A stretch of 64,000 nt of DNA from Eubacteriales bacterium mix99 (GTDB lineage: Bacteria; Bacillota; Clostridia; Caldicoprobacterales; DTU083): positions 652,500 to 716,499 of the forward strand of contig CP121690.1 of NCBI GenBank assembly GCA_038396605.1. The letters run 5' to 3'. The translations under genes and the position numbers were made by a program. The notes beneath the pieces were generated by a model, which was not told the origin of the DNA, ran no database searches, and worked only from the letters and a program-made list of their open reading frames with translations. Of the stretch, positions 1 to 9,071 are shown one piece after another; the first letter of the stretch is position 1; each line of letters begins with the position of its first letter.

Positions 1-292
1 CGACAACTGCCAGATTGCATTTGCGCAGAACTTCATAGGTTTTTTCAACGCGAAGAACGCCGAGCCCGCCCGTATCATCCAGTCCCGCCGTATCAATGAG
101 TACCACGGGGCCAACGGGCAGTAATTCCATGGTCTTGCGCACAGGATCCGTCGTCGTTCCCGGCACTTCCGACGCAACGGCAACATTCTGTCCGGTCAGC
201 GCATTGATCAGGGAAGACTTCCCGGAGTTTCGCTTTCCAAACAGCCCGATGGCAAATCGGTTTGCCATGGGTGTTGCATTCATATCTTCCAT
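1..292 (-). CDS. hydF: [FeFe]-hydrogenase maturation GTPase HydF (C-terminus beyond window)
   Basis: The first 97 codons of a TrmE/Era-like GTPase are visible. Residues 19-26 form the P-loop (GKRNSGKS), a TTTDP switch follows, and a DTAG G3 motif is present. HydF is the scaffold on which the 2Fe subcluster of [FeFe]-hydrogenase is assembled before transfer to HydA; the radical-SAM enzymes HydE and HydG supply the ligands. The ATG at 292-290 shares one base with the hydE stop (TAATG), so the two are translationally coupled. An in-frame ATG nine bases downstream is an alternative start. The FeS-cluster domain lies outside the window. Identification rests on the GTPase motifs plus the hydE/hydG neighbours. 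Confidence 0.93.
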   Translation of the reverse strand, partial: MEDMNATPMANRFAIGLFGKRNSGKSSLINALTGQNVAVASEVPGTTTDPVRKTMELLPVGPVVLIDTAGLDDTGGLGVLRVEKTYEVLRKCNLAVV

Positions 293-1371
293 TACACGAC
301 CCCTTTCTTCTGCCTGTCCGCATGATCCCCGCGGGAAAAATCCGGTTCAAATCCTGCCCGGACAATCCGGCGGGAAAGGCAGGACAGACATTCCGCCGCT
401 TCCTCTCCGGTGCAGATTTTATTGTCATACAGAGCATAATCCTTTCGGTGCTCCACAGGGGAAAGATTCGGCATCACCACATTGGCACCGGCCCGGAGGC
501 CTTTTTCCCGTCCCAGGGCATCCACCGTACCCAGAGCCGTTGTGGCGGGAAGCAAAACCTTTGGCAGCAGAATGCGCAGCAGGGACAGCAACACCACAGT
601 CCGATCGGCAGACGGCGTATCATAATCCCGGAAACGGGTATCCTTCTGCGGAACAAACGGGCCGATGCCGATCATATGGGGCTTCAGCTCCCGCAGAAAC
701 AGAAAATCCTCCGCCAGGGTATCATAGCTCTGACCAGGCGACTGCACCATAAATCCGGCCCCTACCTGGTACCCGATTTCCTTCAGATCATACAGGCACC
801 GCTTCCGGTTCTCCAGGCTGAGCTCCGGGGGGTGCAGCTTCCTGTAATGCCCTTCCGCCGCCGTTTCGTGACGGAGCAGATAACGGTCCGCACCGGTTTC
901 AAACAACCGCTGATAAGAATCCCGGCTCCGCTCTCCAATGGAAAGGGTCACCGCACAGTCGGGAAATCTTCCCTTTATCTCCGCTATCAGGGAACACAGC
1001 CTGCCATCCGTAAAGTATCCGTCCTCCCCGCTTTGCAGGACAAAGGTGCGAAAGCCCAGCCGATGGCCTTTCCGGCAGCAGTCCAGGATTTTCTCTTCGG
1101 TCAGGCGGTATCTCCTGGCGTTTTCGTTGTCCCTGCGCAAACCGCAGTAATAACAATTGTTTCTGCAATAGCTGGAAAATTCGATCAGCCCCCGGAAATA
1201 CACTTTCTTTCCATAATACCTTTCCCGCAGCTCATTGGCTGCAAGACAAAGTTTCTCCCTGTCCTCCGGCGCTGCCTGTTCACAAAAAAATCGAATCATC
1301 CCGGCAAGCTCCCGCCTGCCTGCAGCATTCATCCAATCTGAAAAGGTATCGGCATTCCCTGACAAAGTCAT
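292..1371 (-). CDS. hydE: [FeFe]-hydrogenase maturation radical SAM protein HydE
   Basis: A 359-residue radical-SAM enzyme of normal HydE length. The CX3CX2C cluster motif is at Cys69, Cys73 and Cys76 (CRNNCYYC), preceded by the family-typical YFRGLIEFSSYC segment. A Gly/Glu-rich SAM-binding region (LQSGED) follows. HydE acts in the cytosol in synthesis of the dithiomethylamine bridge of the hydrogenase H-cluster. It lies 12 bp after hydG and overlaps the hydF start by one base, so hydG-hydE-hydF should form one transcript. The hydrogenase structural gene is not in the window. Confidence 0.95.
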   Translation of the reverse strand: MTLSGNADTFSDWMNAAGRRELAGMIRFFCEQAAPEDREKLCLAANELRERYYGKKVYFRGLIEFSSYCRNNCYYCGLRRDNENARRYRLTEEKILDCCRKGHRLGFRTFVLQSGEDGYFTDGRLCSLIAEIKGRFPDCAVTLSIGERSRDSYQRLFETGADRYLLRHETAAEGHYRKLHPPELSLENRKRCLYDLKEIGYQVGAGFMVQSPGQSYDTLAEDFLFLRELKPHMIGIGPFVPQKDTRFRDYDTPSADRTVVLLSLLRILLPKVLLPATTALGTVDALGREKGLRAGANVVMPNLSPVEHRKDYALYDNKICTGEEAAECLSCLSRRIVRAGFEPDFSRGDHADRQKKGVV

Positions 1372-1383
1372 AATACGCCACTC

Positions 1384-2835
1384 CTACAGGCGCAGATCCC
1401 GTTCTCCGTTTTCGATTCTCTTCAGATTCTTTTGAATCGTGTCGTAAACGGGTTCGCCCTTGAATTGTTCCACATGATTCCGGAGGGTTTTTTCTCCTTT
1501 GGCCTTTGTTTCCGGTGTTGCGTAGTCCAACAGATATTCCTTCAGTGTAAAGATCGCGTTGGGAATACAGTAGTTATGCACAAACCGGGATTTCGCCACT
1601 TTCATGAACTGTTCGCCTGTACGTCCGGCGCGGTAACATGCCGTACAAAAGGAAGGAATGGCGCCCATATCGCATACCTCCTGTACAACACCGTCCAAAG
1701 AACGGTCGTCGCCGATGGAAAACTGCTCCTGATCCGGCATGGAATTTGCCTTTTTGGAGGCAGCATAGGCGCCTACTCCAATCCGCGTCCCTGCGTCGAT
1801 CTGGGATACCCCGAAGGAAAGCACCTGTTTCCGGACGGCTTCCGGCTCCCGCGCGGTACAGATCATACCCGTATAGGGCACGCTGAGACGCAGAACCGCC
1901 ACCAGCTTCTTGAAGTCTTCGTCATTCACTTTATACTCGGGATGATCGGAATAAGGCGTATCGGTGGCGGGCGTGATCCGCGGGAAAGAAATCGTGTGAG
2001 GCCCCACGCCGTTAAAGGTTTGCTCCAGATGTATGGTGTGATACAAGAGTCCCATCACTTCAAAGCGCCAGTCATACAGTCCGAACAGGACACCGATGCC
2101 GTTGTCGTCCACCTTTGCCTGCTGCGCCCGGTCCATGCTGTAAAGCCTCCAGCGGTAATGTCCCTTGATCGTTCCTTCCGGATGCATTTTGTGATAGGTT
2201 TCCCGATGATACGTCTCCTGAAAAACCTGAAAGGTGCCGATTCCCACTTTTTTAAGCTTTTTCAGTTCCTCCACCGTAAGCGGAGCGCAGTTGATATTGG
2301 CACGCCGGATTTCCCCATGTTCCGTTTTTACACTGTATACCTTCCGTACGGTATCGCACATAAAATCGACATTGGTCTTCGGGGATTCCCCGTACACAAG
2401 CACGGTGCGCTTCTGGCCTTCCCCAATCATAATCCGGACTTCCTTCTCAATCTCGTCCATGCTGAGAGTCCTGCGCTTCATCGCCTTATTGCTGGAGCGA
2501 AAACCGCAATAACGGCAGTTGTTTGCACATTCATCGCTGATATAAAGCGGCGCAAAAAACACGATCCGGTCTCCGTACACTTCTTCCTTCAGCTGATGAG
2601 CCAGTTCATACATCTCCTGTATAGTGCTCTCGTCCTGATTCTGAATCAATATCGCAGTTTCTTCGGGCTCCAGCCGCACGCACTGCTCCGCCTTTTTCAG
2701 CACACGGCGCACATCCGCTTTGGATGGGTTTTCCCACTTGTTCAGCTGTGCCCATATTTTATCTTCATCGATAAAATCATGGTCCAGTTTATCGTACTCC
2801 GCAAACTCCTTTTGATACTTGTCGAGAAAATTCAT
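1384..2835 (-). CDS. hydG: [FeFe]-hydrogenase maturation radical SAM tyrosine lyase HydG
   Basis: A 483-residue protein, full length for HydG. The radical-SAM CX3CX2C motif is at Cys103, Cys107 and Cys110 (CANNCRYC). A second cysteine motif near the C-terminus (CTACYRAGRTG, then a distal Cys in HNYC) binds the auxiliary cluster. HydG cleaves tyrosine to p-cresol, releasing CO and cyanide that are delivered as an Fe(CO)2CN synthon for the H-cluster. The ATG is preceded by GAAAGGAAG at good spacing. It is the first maturase of the operon, 90 bp downstream of the small TM1266-type gene. Confidence 0.96.
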   Translation of the reverse strand: MNFLDKYQKEFAEYDKLDHDFIDEDKIWAQLNKWENPSKADVRRVLKKAEQCVRLEPEETAILIQNQDESTIQEMYELAHQLKEEVYGDRIVFFAPLYISDECANNCRYCGFRSSNKAMKRRTLSMDEIEKEVRIMIGEGQKRTVLVYGESPKTNVDFMCDTVRKVYSVKTEHGEIRRANINCAPLTVEELKKLKKVGIGTFQVFQETYHRETYHKMHPEGTIKGHYRWRLYSMDRAQQAKVDDNGIGVLFGLYDWRFEVMGLLYHTIHLEQTFNGVGPHTISFPRITPATDTPYSDHPEYKVNDEDFKKLVAVLRLSVPYTGMICTAREPEAVRKQVLSFGVSQIDAGTRIGVGAYAASKKANSMPDQEQFSIGDDRSLDGVVQEVCDMGAIPSFCTACYRAGRTGEQFMKVAKSRFVHNYCIPNAIFTLKEYLLDYATPETKAKGEKTLRNHVEQFKGEPVYDTIQKNLKRIENGERDLRL

Positions 2836-2925
2836 AACCTGCGCTTCCTTTCTTTATTCTTTCCCTCATGAACGGACTGCCCGGCTATATAAGGGTGTCC
2901 CCCTGGCGTGTTAAGCAGTTTTCGG

Positions 2926-3177
2926 CTACCGATCGATCCTTGAAATCATGGACTTCACTGTAACAGCAGAAATCCGGCCCAGTTTGCCGGTCATGGCGCT
3001 GATCTCATCATTGGTTCCATCCACAATCAGCGATATCACCGATACTCCCCGTTCCCGATACGGGATGCCCATCCTTCCGACAATCAAATCGGCATGCTCA
3101 TGCAAAACGGCGTTGACGCGATCCGCGGAAGAAAGATTCTGTACCACAATGCCCACAATCCCGATTCTCTTTTCCAT
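2926..3177 (-). CDS. TM1266-type iron-only hydrogenase system putative regulator
   Basis: An 83-residue ACT-like protein. It opens with MEKRIGIVGIVV and carries the conserved segments ERGVSVISLIVDG and GKLGRISAV seen in the TM1266 family, which is commonly encoded beside hydE/F/G. The family is proposed to be regulatory because of its ferredoxin-like (NikR/ACT-like) fold; a ligand or DNA target is not established. It has a strong ribosome site (GGAAAGGAGC) and is the first gene after the leader and attenuator at 3198-3370. It is well placed to control or report on the maturase operon. Confidence 0.85.
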   Translation of the reverse strand: MEKRIGIVGIVVQNLSSADRVNAVLHEHADLIVGRMGIPYRERGVSVISLIVDGTNDEISAMTGKLGRISAVTVKSMISRIDR

Positions 3178-3197
3178 AAGACTTGCTCCTTTCCAAA

Positions 3198-3229
3198 TAA
3201 AAAACTCCCTTTCCAGACAGAAAGAGAGT
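3198..3229 (-). terminator. Attenuator-like intrinsic terminator before the hyd operon
   Basis: Read on the minus strand, a 10-bp stem (one G-U pair) with a 6-nt loop is followed by an uninterrupted U run. The arms are 3220-3229 and 3204-3213. It lies between the promoter and the first gene of the operon, about 20 bp before its start codon, so it would terminate transcription of its own operon unless an alternative fold forms. Confidence 0.72.
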
Positions 3230-3370
3230 CATCCGCAACAAAACCTCCGCACACCGAAGTGCCTTTCCGCTCGGAAAACCTTACGGTCGGGTAAAAACAA
3301 AGCCCTGTATCTCCGGCAAATCAAGCGGGCAGATACATTGCATTTCATTGTTTCTCCATTTTCATGATAC
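3230..3370 (-). promoter_or_regulatory. Structured 5' leader of the hydrogenase-maturation operon
   Basis: About 140 nt between the predicted transcription start and the attenuator hold several possible hairpins on the transcript. They are a 7-bp stem at 3331-3337/3306-3312, an ACC-GUAA-GGU tetraloop hairpin at 3278-3287, and a UUUCC/GGAAA hairpin at 3264-3277. GGGC (3327-3330) and GCCC (3302-3305) are also complementary across the first stem. The GGAAAG of the third hairpin could pair with CUUUC of the terminator arm, giving an antiterminator. I could not match it to the SAM, TPP, FMN, cobalamin, THF or c-di-GMP consensus. The class is unknown. Confidence 0.5.
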
Positions 3371-3376
3371 ATATAA

Positions 3377-3405
3377 ACTTTATCATCCGCTCCGGGGTCT
3401 GTCAA
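3377..3405 (-). promoter_or_regulatory. Sigma-A-type promoter of the hyd operon
   Basis: On the minus strand a perfect TTGACA -35 (3405-3400), a 17-bp spacer and TAAAGT (-10, 3382-3377, 4 of 6) lie about 200 bp upstream of the TM1266-type gene. No coding sequence lies between, which fits a long untranslated leader. Confidence 0.62.
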
Positions 3406-3495
3406 GCAATTCGCCAGCAAAAAAAACACAAAAAAGGGTCACAGATTATCCTTGTTTCACTTTTTCCGACTTCTCTGTATCGCTTCAGGCTTTTA

Positions 3496-4212
3496 TTAAA
3501 ATTCCAATTCACATATAAGCGGCAGATGATCCGACGCCAGAGAGGCCCGTGTATAGGTATCCAAAGTTTTCATATCCCTTGAAGCCAATATATAGTCAAT
3601 CTTTGTACCTGGGTTCTTTGAGTCAAATGTCATTAAATCAGAACCGTCCCCGATATCTTCTGCCGTGTCTTTAAGCACCTCCTTAAGAGGTAATAGTTCT
3701 TCAAAATCTTTCGCATGCACAAGATTAAAATCTCCCAGCAAAACAACGCTGGTACCCATGGTCCGTAACACACCGGAAATATATTCTATGGATAATTGTC
3801 TCTCCGCCTTACTCAATCCGAGATGGGTGGTACAAACCTTTATCAATTTGCCATTCCTATTCACATCACATTCCAGCATCGACCTTAGCTCACTTATCCC
3901 TGAGCTATGAATTGGCAGCCTATGGTTTCTTGATGCGACAATAGGATATTTGCTGAGAAAGGCATTCCCATATTCTCCGCCACTGTGATCGATAGCCTTT
4001 CCAAATGCATAGTGACAATGTAACCTGCCAGCAATATATTTTGCCTGATCCATACCTTTGCTTCTGCGTGTACCATGATCCACTTCATTGAGTCCAACCA
4101 TATCCGCATTTTCTTCCGCTATAATATGAGCAATCCTGTCCAGATTGAAGCCCCCGTCTGCATCTCTGCCGGCATGAATATTATAAGAGATAACCTTTAT
4201 CCTGTTCTTCAC
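3496..4212 (-). CDS. Endonuclease/exonuclease/phosphatase-family hydrolase
   Basis: A 238-residue protein of the DNase-I-like (EEP) fold. Visible signatures are the N-terminal VISYNIHAG, NADMVGLNEVD with the metal-binding Glu, CTTHLGLS, VVLLGDFNL (catalytic Asp-Asn), KIDYIL, and a C-terminal SDHLPL. Members hydrolyse phosphodiesters or phosphomonoesters (nucleases, sphingomyelinases, inositol-phosphate phosphatases), and substrate cannot be told from sequence. I place the start at a GTG (4212) behind AAAGGAG. A longer reading frame exists, but it would run into the upstream LysR gene. No signal peptide, so it is probably cytosolic. Confidence 0.82.
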   Translation of the reverse strand: MKNRIKVISYNIHAGRDADGGFNLDRIAHIIAEENADMVGLNEVDHGTRRSKGMDQAKYIAGRLHCHYAFGKAIDHSGGEYGNAFLSKYPIVASRNHRLPIHSSGISELRSMLECDVNRNGKLIKVCTTHLGLSKAERQLSIEYISGVLRTMGTSVVLLGDFNLVHAKDFEELLPLKEVLKDTAEDIGDGSDLMTFDSKNPGTKIDYILASRDMKTLDTYTRASLASDHLPLICELEF

Positions 4213-4246
4213 TGTATTTTCTCCTTTTCCACATGGATTGAAAGAC

Positions 4247-5146
4247 TTAGTTCTCCGTCTCTTCCCTGAAGCCCTTGCACATTTCCATGAATTCCTTTGA
4301 GGTATTGGTGAGAAACTTGTTTTTATGATAAATGACACGGAACCCCCGGTCAAGATGCAGCTTTTCTACTTTCAATTCCACAATCGTTCCTTTTTTCAGT
4401 TCCTCCTGTACCAGAATATCGGACAGAACCGAAACACCAAGGCCCTCCCGGACTGCATTAATCAGAGCCTCCGTACTGGTACTCTCCCAGGATGGGGTGT
4501 ACGTATATTCCAGAGCTGCCAGGGCATGATCAAACAGTTCCCTTGTGCCGCTTCCCTTTTCCCGCAGCAGCAACGGTCTGGAAAGCATCTGTCCCACAGG
4601 AATCGTACCCTTTCCGCAGAGAGGATCAGACGGACTGCAGATGACAGCCAAATGGTCCTTTTGATAGGTCTCACTGAGGATATGATCGGAATGGACCGCC
4701 CCTTCAATCAGGGCAAAATCCAGTTCACTTTGCAGGATCTTTTTCTCTATCAGTTCGGAGCTTCCGATAAAAACCTCTATTCCTGACTGGGGATGCGTTT
4801 CATAAAAGGCACGGACATACTGCGGCATAAAGTGAGTCCCCACTGTGATGGACGCACCGATTCGAAGCTTTTCGGAACGCTCCCACCGGCGCATATTGCT
4901 TTCCATGTCATCAAACAGTGAAACAATATGGGTCGCATACTCAAGAAAGCTCCTGCCGATATCAGTAAGATAGAGCCGGCGGGAGATGCGGTCAAACAAC
5001 CGGACATGATAATGTTCCTCCAGCTCCTTTACGGCAATGCTCACGGCAGGCTGTGCAATATGAAGCCTTTCCGCAGCTTTGGTAATACTGTTTTCCTCAC
5101 ATACCATCACAAAAATCTTCATGTGGCGTACTGTCAATGGCTTCAC
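4247..5146 (-). CDS. LysR-family transcriptional regulator
   Basis: A 299-residue regulator. The N-terminal winged helix-turn-helix spans about residues 3-62 (ENSITKAAERLHIAQPAVSIAVKELE), followed by a linker helix and a LysR substrate-binding domain. It resembles the CysB/CysL/CbbR branch. The target and effector are unknown. It is 34 bp upstream of the EEP hydrolase on the same strand and may be co-transcribed with it. No divergent gene is present, so the usual divergent-target rule does not help here. Confidence 0.9.
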   Translation of the reverse strand: MKPLTVRHMKIFVMVCEENSITKAAERLHIAQPAVSIAVKELEEHYHVRLFDRISRRLYLTDIGRSFLEYATHIVSLFDDMESNMRRWERSEKLRIGASITVGTHFMPQYVRAFYETHPQSGIEVFIGSSELIEKKILQSELDFALIEGAVHSDHILSETYQKDHLAVICSPSDPLCGKGTIPVGQMLSRPLLLREKGSGTRELFDHALAALEYTYTPSWESTSTEALINAVREGLGVSVLSDILVQEELKKGTIVELKVEKLHLDRGFRVIYHKNKFLTNTSKEFMEMCKGFREETEN

Positions 5147-5351
5147 CCTCCATCGCTATCGTATGCCCTTGTTCCTGATCTATTTTATCACAAAAAAAGC
5201 AGGTTTCCTGAGCTGAACAAAAGTATTTCAAATCTATTTGCTCAACTTAGACCGCCTACTTCTTATAATCAGTCGTGATACCCTGCTCCAGTCCAATCAG
5301 CACTTTTTCCTTACTGTACTACCAAGTTCGGGTTATTTTACTCAGGCTGCT

Positions 5352-5681
5352 TCAATGTAGGCAAGAGAATTCTTCCCGAATGGGGGTGAATACATCCACA
5401 ATAATTGAATCCTTCAATGCGATCAAACCGTGCAATACATTCTTGCCGGCATAAAAGCCATCACCTGGATTAAGAATTTTCTCCTCGCCATCCACAGTTA
5501 CACAAAATTGGCCTTTAACAACATAACTGATTTGCTCATGAATATGATTATGGGAAGTCCCGATACCGCCTTCCTTGAAATGGACCTCCACCATCATAAG
5601 GGAGCCATTGCTGCCAAGTATCTTCCGATAAGATTTGTCATCGATTTCCTGTAAGTTTGCTTCCTCATTCAATATATACAA
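5352..5681 (-). CDS. Small cupin-domain protein
   Basis: A 109-residue single-domain cupin. Motif 1 is recognisable around GTSHNHIHEQISYVVKG (two His and a Glu as metal ligands), and motif 2 around PGDGFYAGKNVLHG. Such proteins bind a divalent metal and act as dioxygenases, isomerases or sugar/auxin-binding proteins; the specific activity is unknown. It stands alone between the lyase-like gene and the LysR regulator on the minus strand. It may be involved in carbohydrate or acid metabolism given the neighbouring lyase, but that is inference. Confidence 0.82.
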   Translation of the reverse strand: MYILNEEANLQEIDDKSYRKILGSNGSLMMVEVHFKEGGIGTSHNHIHEQISYVVKGQFCVTVDGEEKILNPGDGFYAGKNVLHGLIALKDSIIVDVFTPIREEFSCLH

Positions 5682-5767
5682 ATTTCTCAGCTCCTGTTAT
5701 ATTTTATTCTATCTTCATCTTTTTAAAAATCAACATTTGATGCTGCGCGAACCGAACCGTTTTATGC

Positions 5768-8077
5768 CTAATCCACAGTAAACAGGGCCGCCCCTTCATT
5801 TCTCAGAGAGCAATGGAAGTTCCCTCCGGTGCTGCGGGTGTATCTCTTTCCGCTCAATACATCCGTAATCCCGGAAAACTTCTCCGGCATACAAATACAG
5901 AGCTCCCTTGCCTGCTGTGCTTTCTGTACCTGAGATACTGTCGTTTCGGAATTGACATCCCCCATGTCCGCCAGAAGCAGATAAATCCTCTTATCCACCC
6001 CCTGACAGAGTATCCCTTTTATGTCTGTACTCTCTCTTCCCGGATTGCTTACTATGGAAACCACCAGCTGTTTTTGAATCCCTACACTCTCTTCTGCCTC
6101 CACGTGATTTTCTCCTGTTCGAAGCAAAGATCCAACATCAAACAGCAGGTTCCCTTTTCCAACCGGGTGAAGATCTCTGCGGCAGGTGCAACAAATTTCA
6201 TCCGCATACAGGTTTCCCGTGTCAGGAAAACGATCTGTAATTTGAATTTGTCTCGTTCCGGGCCGATAAAGAGATAAAGAAGCATCCCCATAGCATTTCA
6301 ACACAGACAGACAATTATCTATATTCACCCAATCGAAAAGATCTTTCTGTTCTTCTTTGCTGCCGTATCCTTCCACCGTAAGCTTCCCTCTTTCCATATA
6401 ATAAGTCCTTTTATTCCCGTTAAATAGATCATTTGGAATTTGCAGAAGCAAACCCTTGACAGACCGAAAATAATCCCGGTTTAAAGCCCGTGCCTGCTGC
6501 ATAACAAGAACGGTGGCATCATCGGGTAATGCGGCATAAATAATCTTTTCCACAGCGATCTCCCGATCACCCTCCCCTTCGGCAACAAATCTCTCGGAGC
6601 GAGTTCGAAGCTTTCCATAGGTAAGAAAGCCACCATCGAAAGGATGCTCTTCATGAGAGGTGATAATATTCCTATGGAAGCAGCCCATTCCCCGAACTTC
6701 TCCTGCCAGATTCTGATGCCATTCTGCCATGTCACTTTTGTCCGGAGGTAAACAAAGCCCTTGCGGTTTCTCAGAAGCTTCCCATACCCAGGAAGCAATT
6801 CGTCTGTCGCTGCGATGCAGGCTGGCTCCGTGATAATCATCCGTCCAGAAGGAAAGTGGATGCATTTCTGAAGCAACTTTCACCGTCCTTTGTTTCCCGG
6901 TATCTTCCATCGTATCATGCAGCCGATGCTCCTCCTTCATGCGATGCCAATACAGACCCATGGCCAGCGTCGCCGCCTTGTCCGATTCCAGTCTGGAGTA
7001 ATACAGCGGGGAGACGCATGCCAATTTCTCCACCCGCCTGGAAAGAAAGCTGCCATCACGGTTGTACTCCTGCTCCTGCTTCACAATATTCAGCCATGCC
7101 TGCTCAAAGTCCCAGCAGTCCGGATCTTTATACCGGTCCTCCAGCAGCAAAAGGACCGGGATAAGATAATCCTGACAATAACAATAGCGAACTCTGGTAT
7201 CCCCTCCAATCCGCAGCAGCCTTCCATCCGGAAAAATACAAGTCCTGACAAGCTGCCAGAGCTCAGGTACATGATGATACAGTGCTTCCGGAGGCCGGAT
7301 CCCTTTCTCCCGGTAAAAAAAGTGCAGCATAGCCACATTGGAAAGGCAAATCACCATATATCCCACATTCATATAATGATGATGATTCAATGCATAGGAT
7401 GAGAAAAAATTATTTCCTGCATACCTCCCGGAAACCGGTTTCCCGTCCAGAATCTCATCGGATTCCGCATCGGAAGGAACCGAAATGGAATTGACCAGGA
7501 AGCAGCTCCCTTTTTCCCGGTATTCCGCAGCCCGTGGCAAATCCGGGTACATTGCCGCCGTTCGATGCAGAAAGGCACCGTTCCACAAATTGCTTTCCGG
7601 TTTGTTTTGCTTGACCGGACCTGCTTCAACAGGGTAGTGATCCAGCAACCAGTCTGCTTCTGATGTCAAAACCTTTTTCAGCAATATCTTGTCTTCTTCA
7701 GTCAAATGCCTCCATATTGCTCTCACCCCATGCATCATCCTTTCAATGCCCAAAACACTGATCCAGGTATGTCCCCATGAAGTGCCATCAGTACAGCAAA
7801 CGTCTCCTTCCATATGACTGCGCAGGGAAAAACGTAACATTGCCAATGCATATTCCAGCAATTCCTCCCGGGTCATTCCTATCTCTTTTTCGTTAAGATC
7901 CGGATCCTCCGCCAACACCGCGAAAGCAGCCAGTGCCTTCTGATTGGTCTGCACTCCCCAGGTATTCGTTCCGCTTCCGTAAAAAACCAGCTCCCGATGA
8001 TCCGGAAAACGATACAGATATTTTTTGGCCGAATTCACCCATGGCTGTAGCAATTGCAAATACTTATGACGAATCAT
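5768..8077 (-). CDS. Large heparinase/alginate-lyase-like (alpha/alpha-toroid) protein
   Basis: A 769-residue protein starting at an ATG behind AAAGGAGAGGG (8082-8092). The N-terminal ~400 residues are rich in Trp/His/Tyr and look like an alpha/alpha-toroid. They include WNGAFLHRTAAMYPDLPRA, NNFFSSYALNHHHYMNVGYM and GGDTRVRYCYCQDY. The C-terminal half looks like a beta-sandwich. The architecture matches polysaccharide lyases of the heparinase II/III and PL8-like type. The His/Asn-rich segment could be catalytic, but the substrate is unknown. There is no signal peptide, implying intracellular action on imported oligosaccharides. It lies directly downstream of carbohydrate ABC permease genes, consistent with import followed by cleavage. 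Confidence 0.62.
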   Translation of the reverse strand: MIRHKYLQLLQPWVNSAKKYLYRFPDHRELVFYGSGTNTWGVQTNQKALAAFAVLAEDPDLNEKEIGMTREELLEYALAMLRFSLRSHMEGDVCCTDGTSWGHTWISVLGIERMMHGVRAIWRHLTEEDKILLKKVLTSEADWLLDHYPVEAGPVKQNKPESNLWNGAFLHRTAAMYPDLPRAAEYREKGSCFLVNSISVPSDAESDEILDGKPVSGRYAGNNFFSSYALNHHHYMNVGYMVICLSNVAMLHFFYREKGIRPPEALYHHVPELWQLVRTCIFPDGRLLRIGGDTRVRYCYCQDYLIPVLLLLEDRYKDPDCWDFEQAWLNIVKQEQEYNRDGSFLSRRVEKLACVSPLYYSRLESDKAATLAMGLYWHRMKEEHRLHDTMEDTGKQRTVKVASEMHPLSFWTDDYHGASLHRSDRRIASWVWEASEKPQGLCLPPDKSDMAEWHQNLAGEVRGMGCFHRNIITSHEEHPFDGGFLTYGKLRTRSERFVAEGEGDREIAVEKIIYAALPDDATVLVMQQARALNRDYFRSVKGLLLQIPNDLFNGNKRTYYMERGKLTVEGYGSKEEQKDLFDWVNIDNCLSVLKCYGDASLSLYRPGTRQIQITDRFPDTGNLYADEICCTCRRDLHPVGKGNLLFDVGSLLRTGENHVEAEESVGIQKQLVVSIVSNPGRESTDIKGILCQGVDKRIYLLLADMGDVNSETTVSQVQKAQQARELCICMPEKFSGITDVLSGKRYTRSTGGNFHCSLRNEGAALFTVD

Positions 8078-8183
8078 AAAACCCTCTCCTTTATTCACAG
8101 ATATATTTAAGTCATCTCATAGATAGAAAAAGAGCAATCTATTCCAGATCGGTCTAATTGTTACTGGTTTCTATGTTGAGGAT

Positions 8184-9059
8184 TTATTGCTTAATAGCTC
8201 CGATCATTACACCCTTTACAAAATATTTTTGGATAAAAGGATAAATAAACAAAATCGGGATGGTTGCCACCATAATCGTTGCGTATTTTATTGTTTCGGC
8301 GATAGGCTCGCTGTCGTTTGATTCAAGTTCAATTACATCCGTGGAGTTATCGATCAGAATCTCCCGTAAAATCAACTGTAAAGGAAACAAATTACGATCC
8401 TGCAAATAGATCATTGCATTAAACCACGAATTCCAATGCCCTACTCCATAATATAAAGTCATAACCGCAATAACCGGCATAGAGAGCGGAATAATAATTC
8501 GAAATAAGATAACAAAATCATTCGCGCCATCAAGCCTTGCGGATTCTTCAAGGGAAACGGGTATCGCTTTAAACGAAGTCCGCATGATTATCAGGTTTGT
8601 CGTTCCGATCATCCCAGGAAGCAGTAATGCCCATCGACTATTGATCAAACCCAGGTCCTTAATCAATAGGTAGGAAGGTATCAACCCTCCGCCGAAAAAC
8701 ATAGTGAATGTAATTAAGAACATAATACCATTTGACAATAAAACGCCCTTTCTTGAAAGCCCATATGCCGCCAGAGCCGTCATGACAACATTGATCAAGG
8801 TGCCTGCAGCAACGTATATTATGGTATTTTTATAACTGATAAAAATCATTTTATAGTTAAGGATCGCTTTATACGACTCCAGACTGAATCCCTTTGGCCA
8901 TAAAAGAAGTCCCTTGTGGGATATCATCAGAGATGGACTGCTTAAAGAGGCAAAAGCCACAAATGTCAAGGGATAAAGCATAATAAACATCAGGATTGTC
9001 ATGAATAAGGTGTTGAACAACTCAAAAGTCCTTTCCCCAACGGATTGTTTTACAGCCAT
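8184..9059 (-). CDS. Carbohydrate ABC transporter permease (LplC/MalG type)
   Basis: A 291-residue inner-membrane permease with about six hydrophobic segments. The EAA loop is at ESARLDGANDFVILFRIIIPLSMP. The C-terminus (KYFVKGVMIGAIKQ) is typical of LplC-like partners of polysaccharide/oligosaccharide importers. The ATG follows GGGAGATT. It is translated 12 bp after the remnant of the LplB-like partner. Because that partner and the binding protein are broken, this intact subunit probably no longer forms a working transporter unless complemented from elsewhere. Confidence 0.9.
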   Translation of the reverse strand: MAVKQSVGERTFELFNTLFMTILMFIMLYPLTFVAFASLSSPSLMISHKGLLLWPKGFSLESYKAILNYKMIFISYKNTIIYVAAGTLINVVMTALAAYGLSRKGVLLSNGIMFLITFTMFFGGGLIPSYLLIKDLGLINSRWALLLPGMIGTTNLIIMRTSFKAIPVSLEESARLDGANDFVILFRIIIPLSMPVIAVMTLYYGVGHWNSWFNAMIYLQDRNLFPLQLILREILIDNSTDVIELESNDSEPIAETIKYATIMVATIPILFIYPFIQKYFVKGVMIGAIKQ

Positions 9060-9071
9060 AATAATCTCCCT

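Noticed and set aside
262-1341. Plus-strand frame opposite hydE and hydF
   Set aside because: No domain, no ribosome site; exact mirror of real genes.
1432-2871. Long plus-strand frame opposite hydG
   Set aside because: Antisense shadow; hydG on the other strand has full-length family motifs and a ribosome site.
3230-3370. SAM or other known riboswitch in the hyd leader
   Set aside because: None of the core motifs of SAM, TPP, FMN, cobalamin, THF or c-di-GMP classes could be found by eye.
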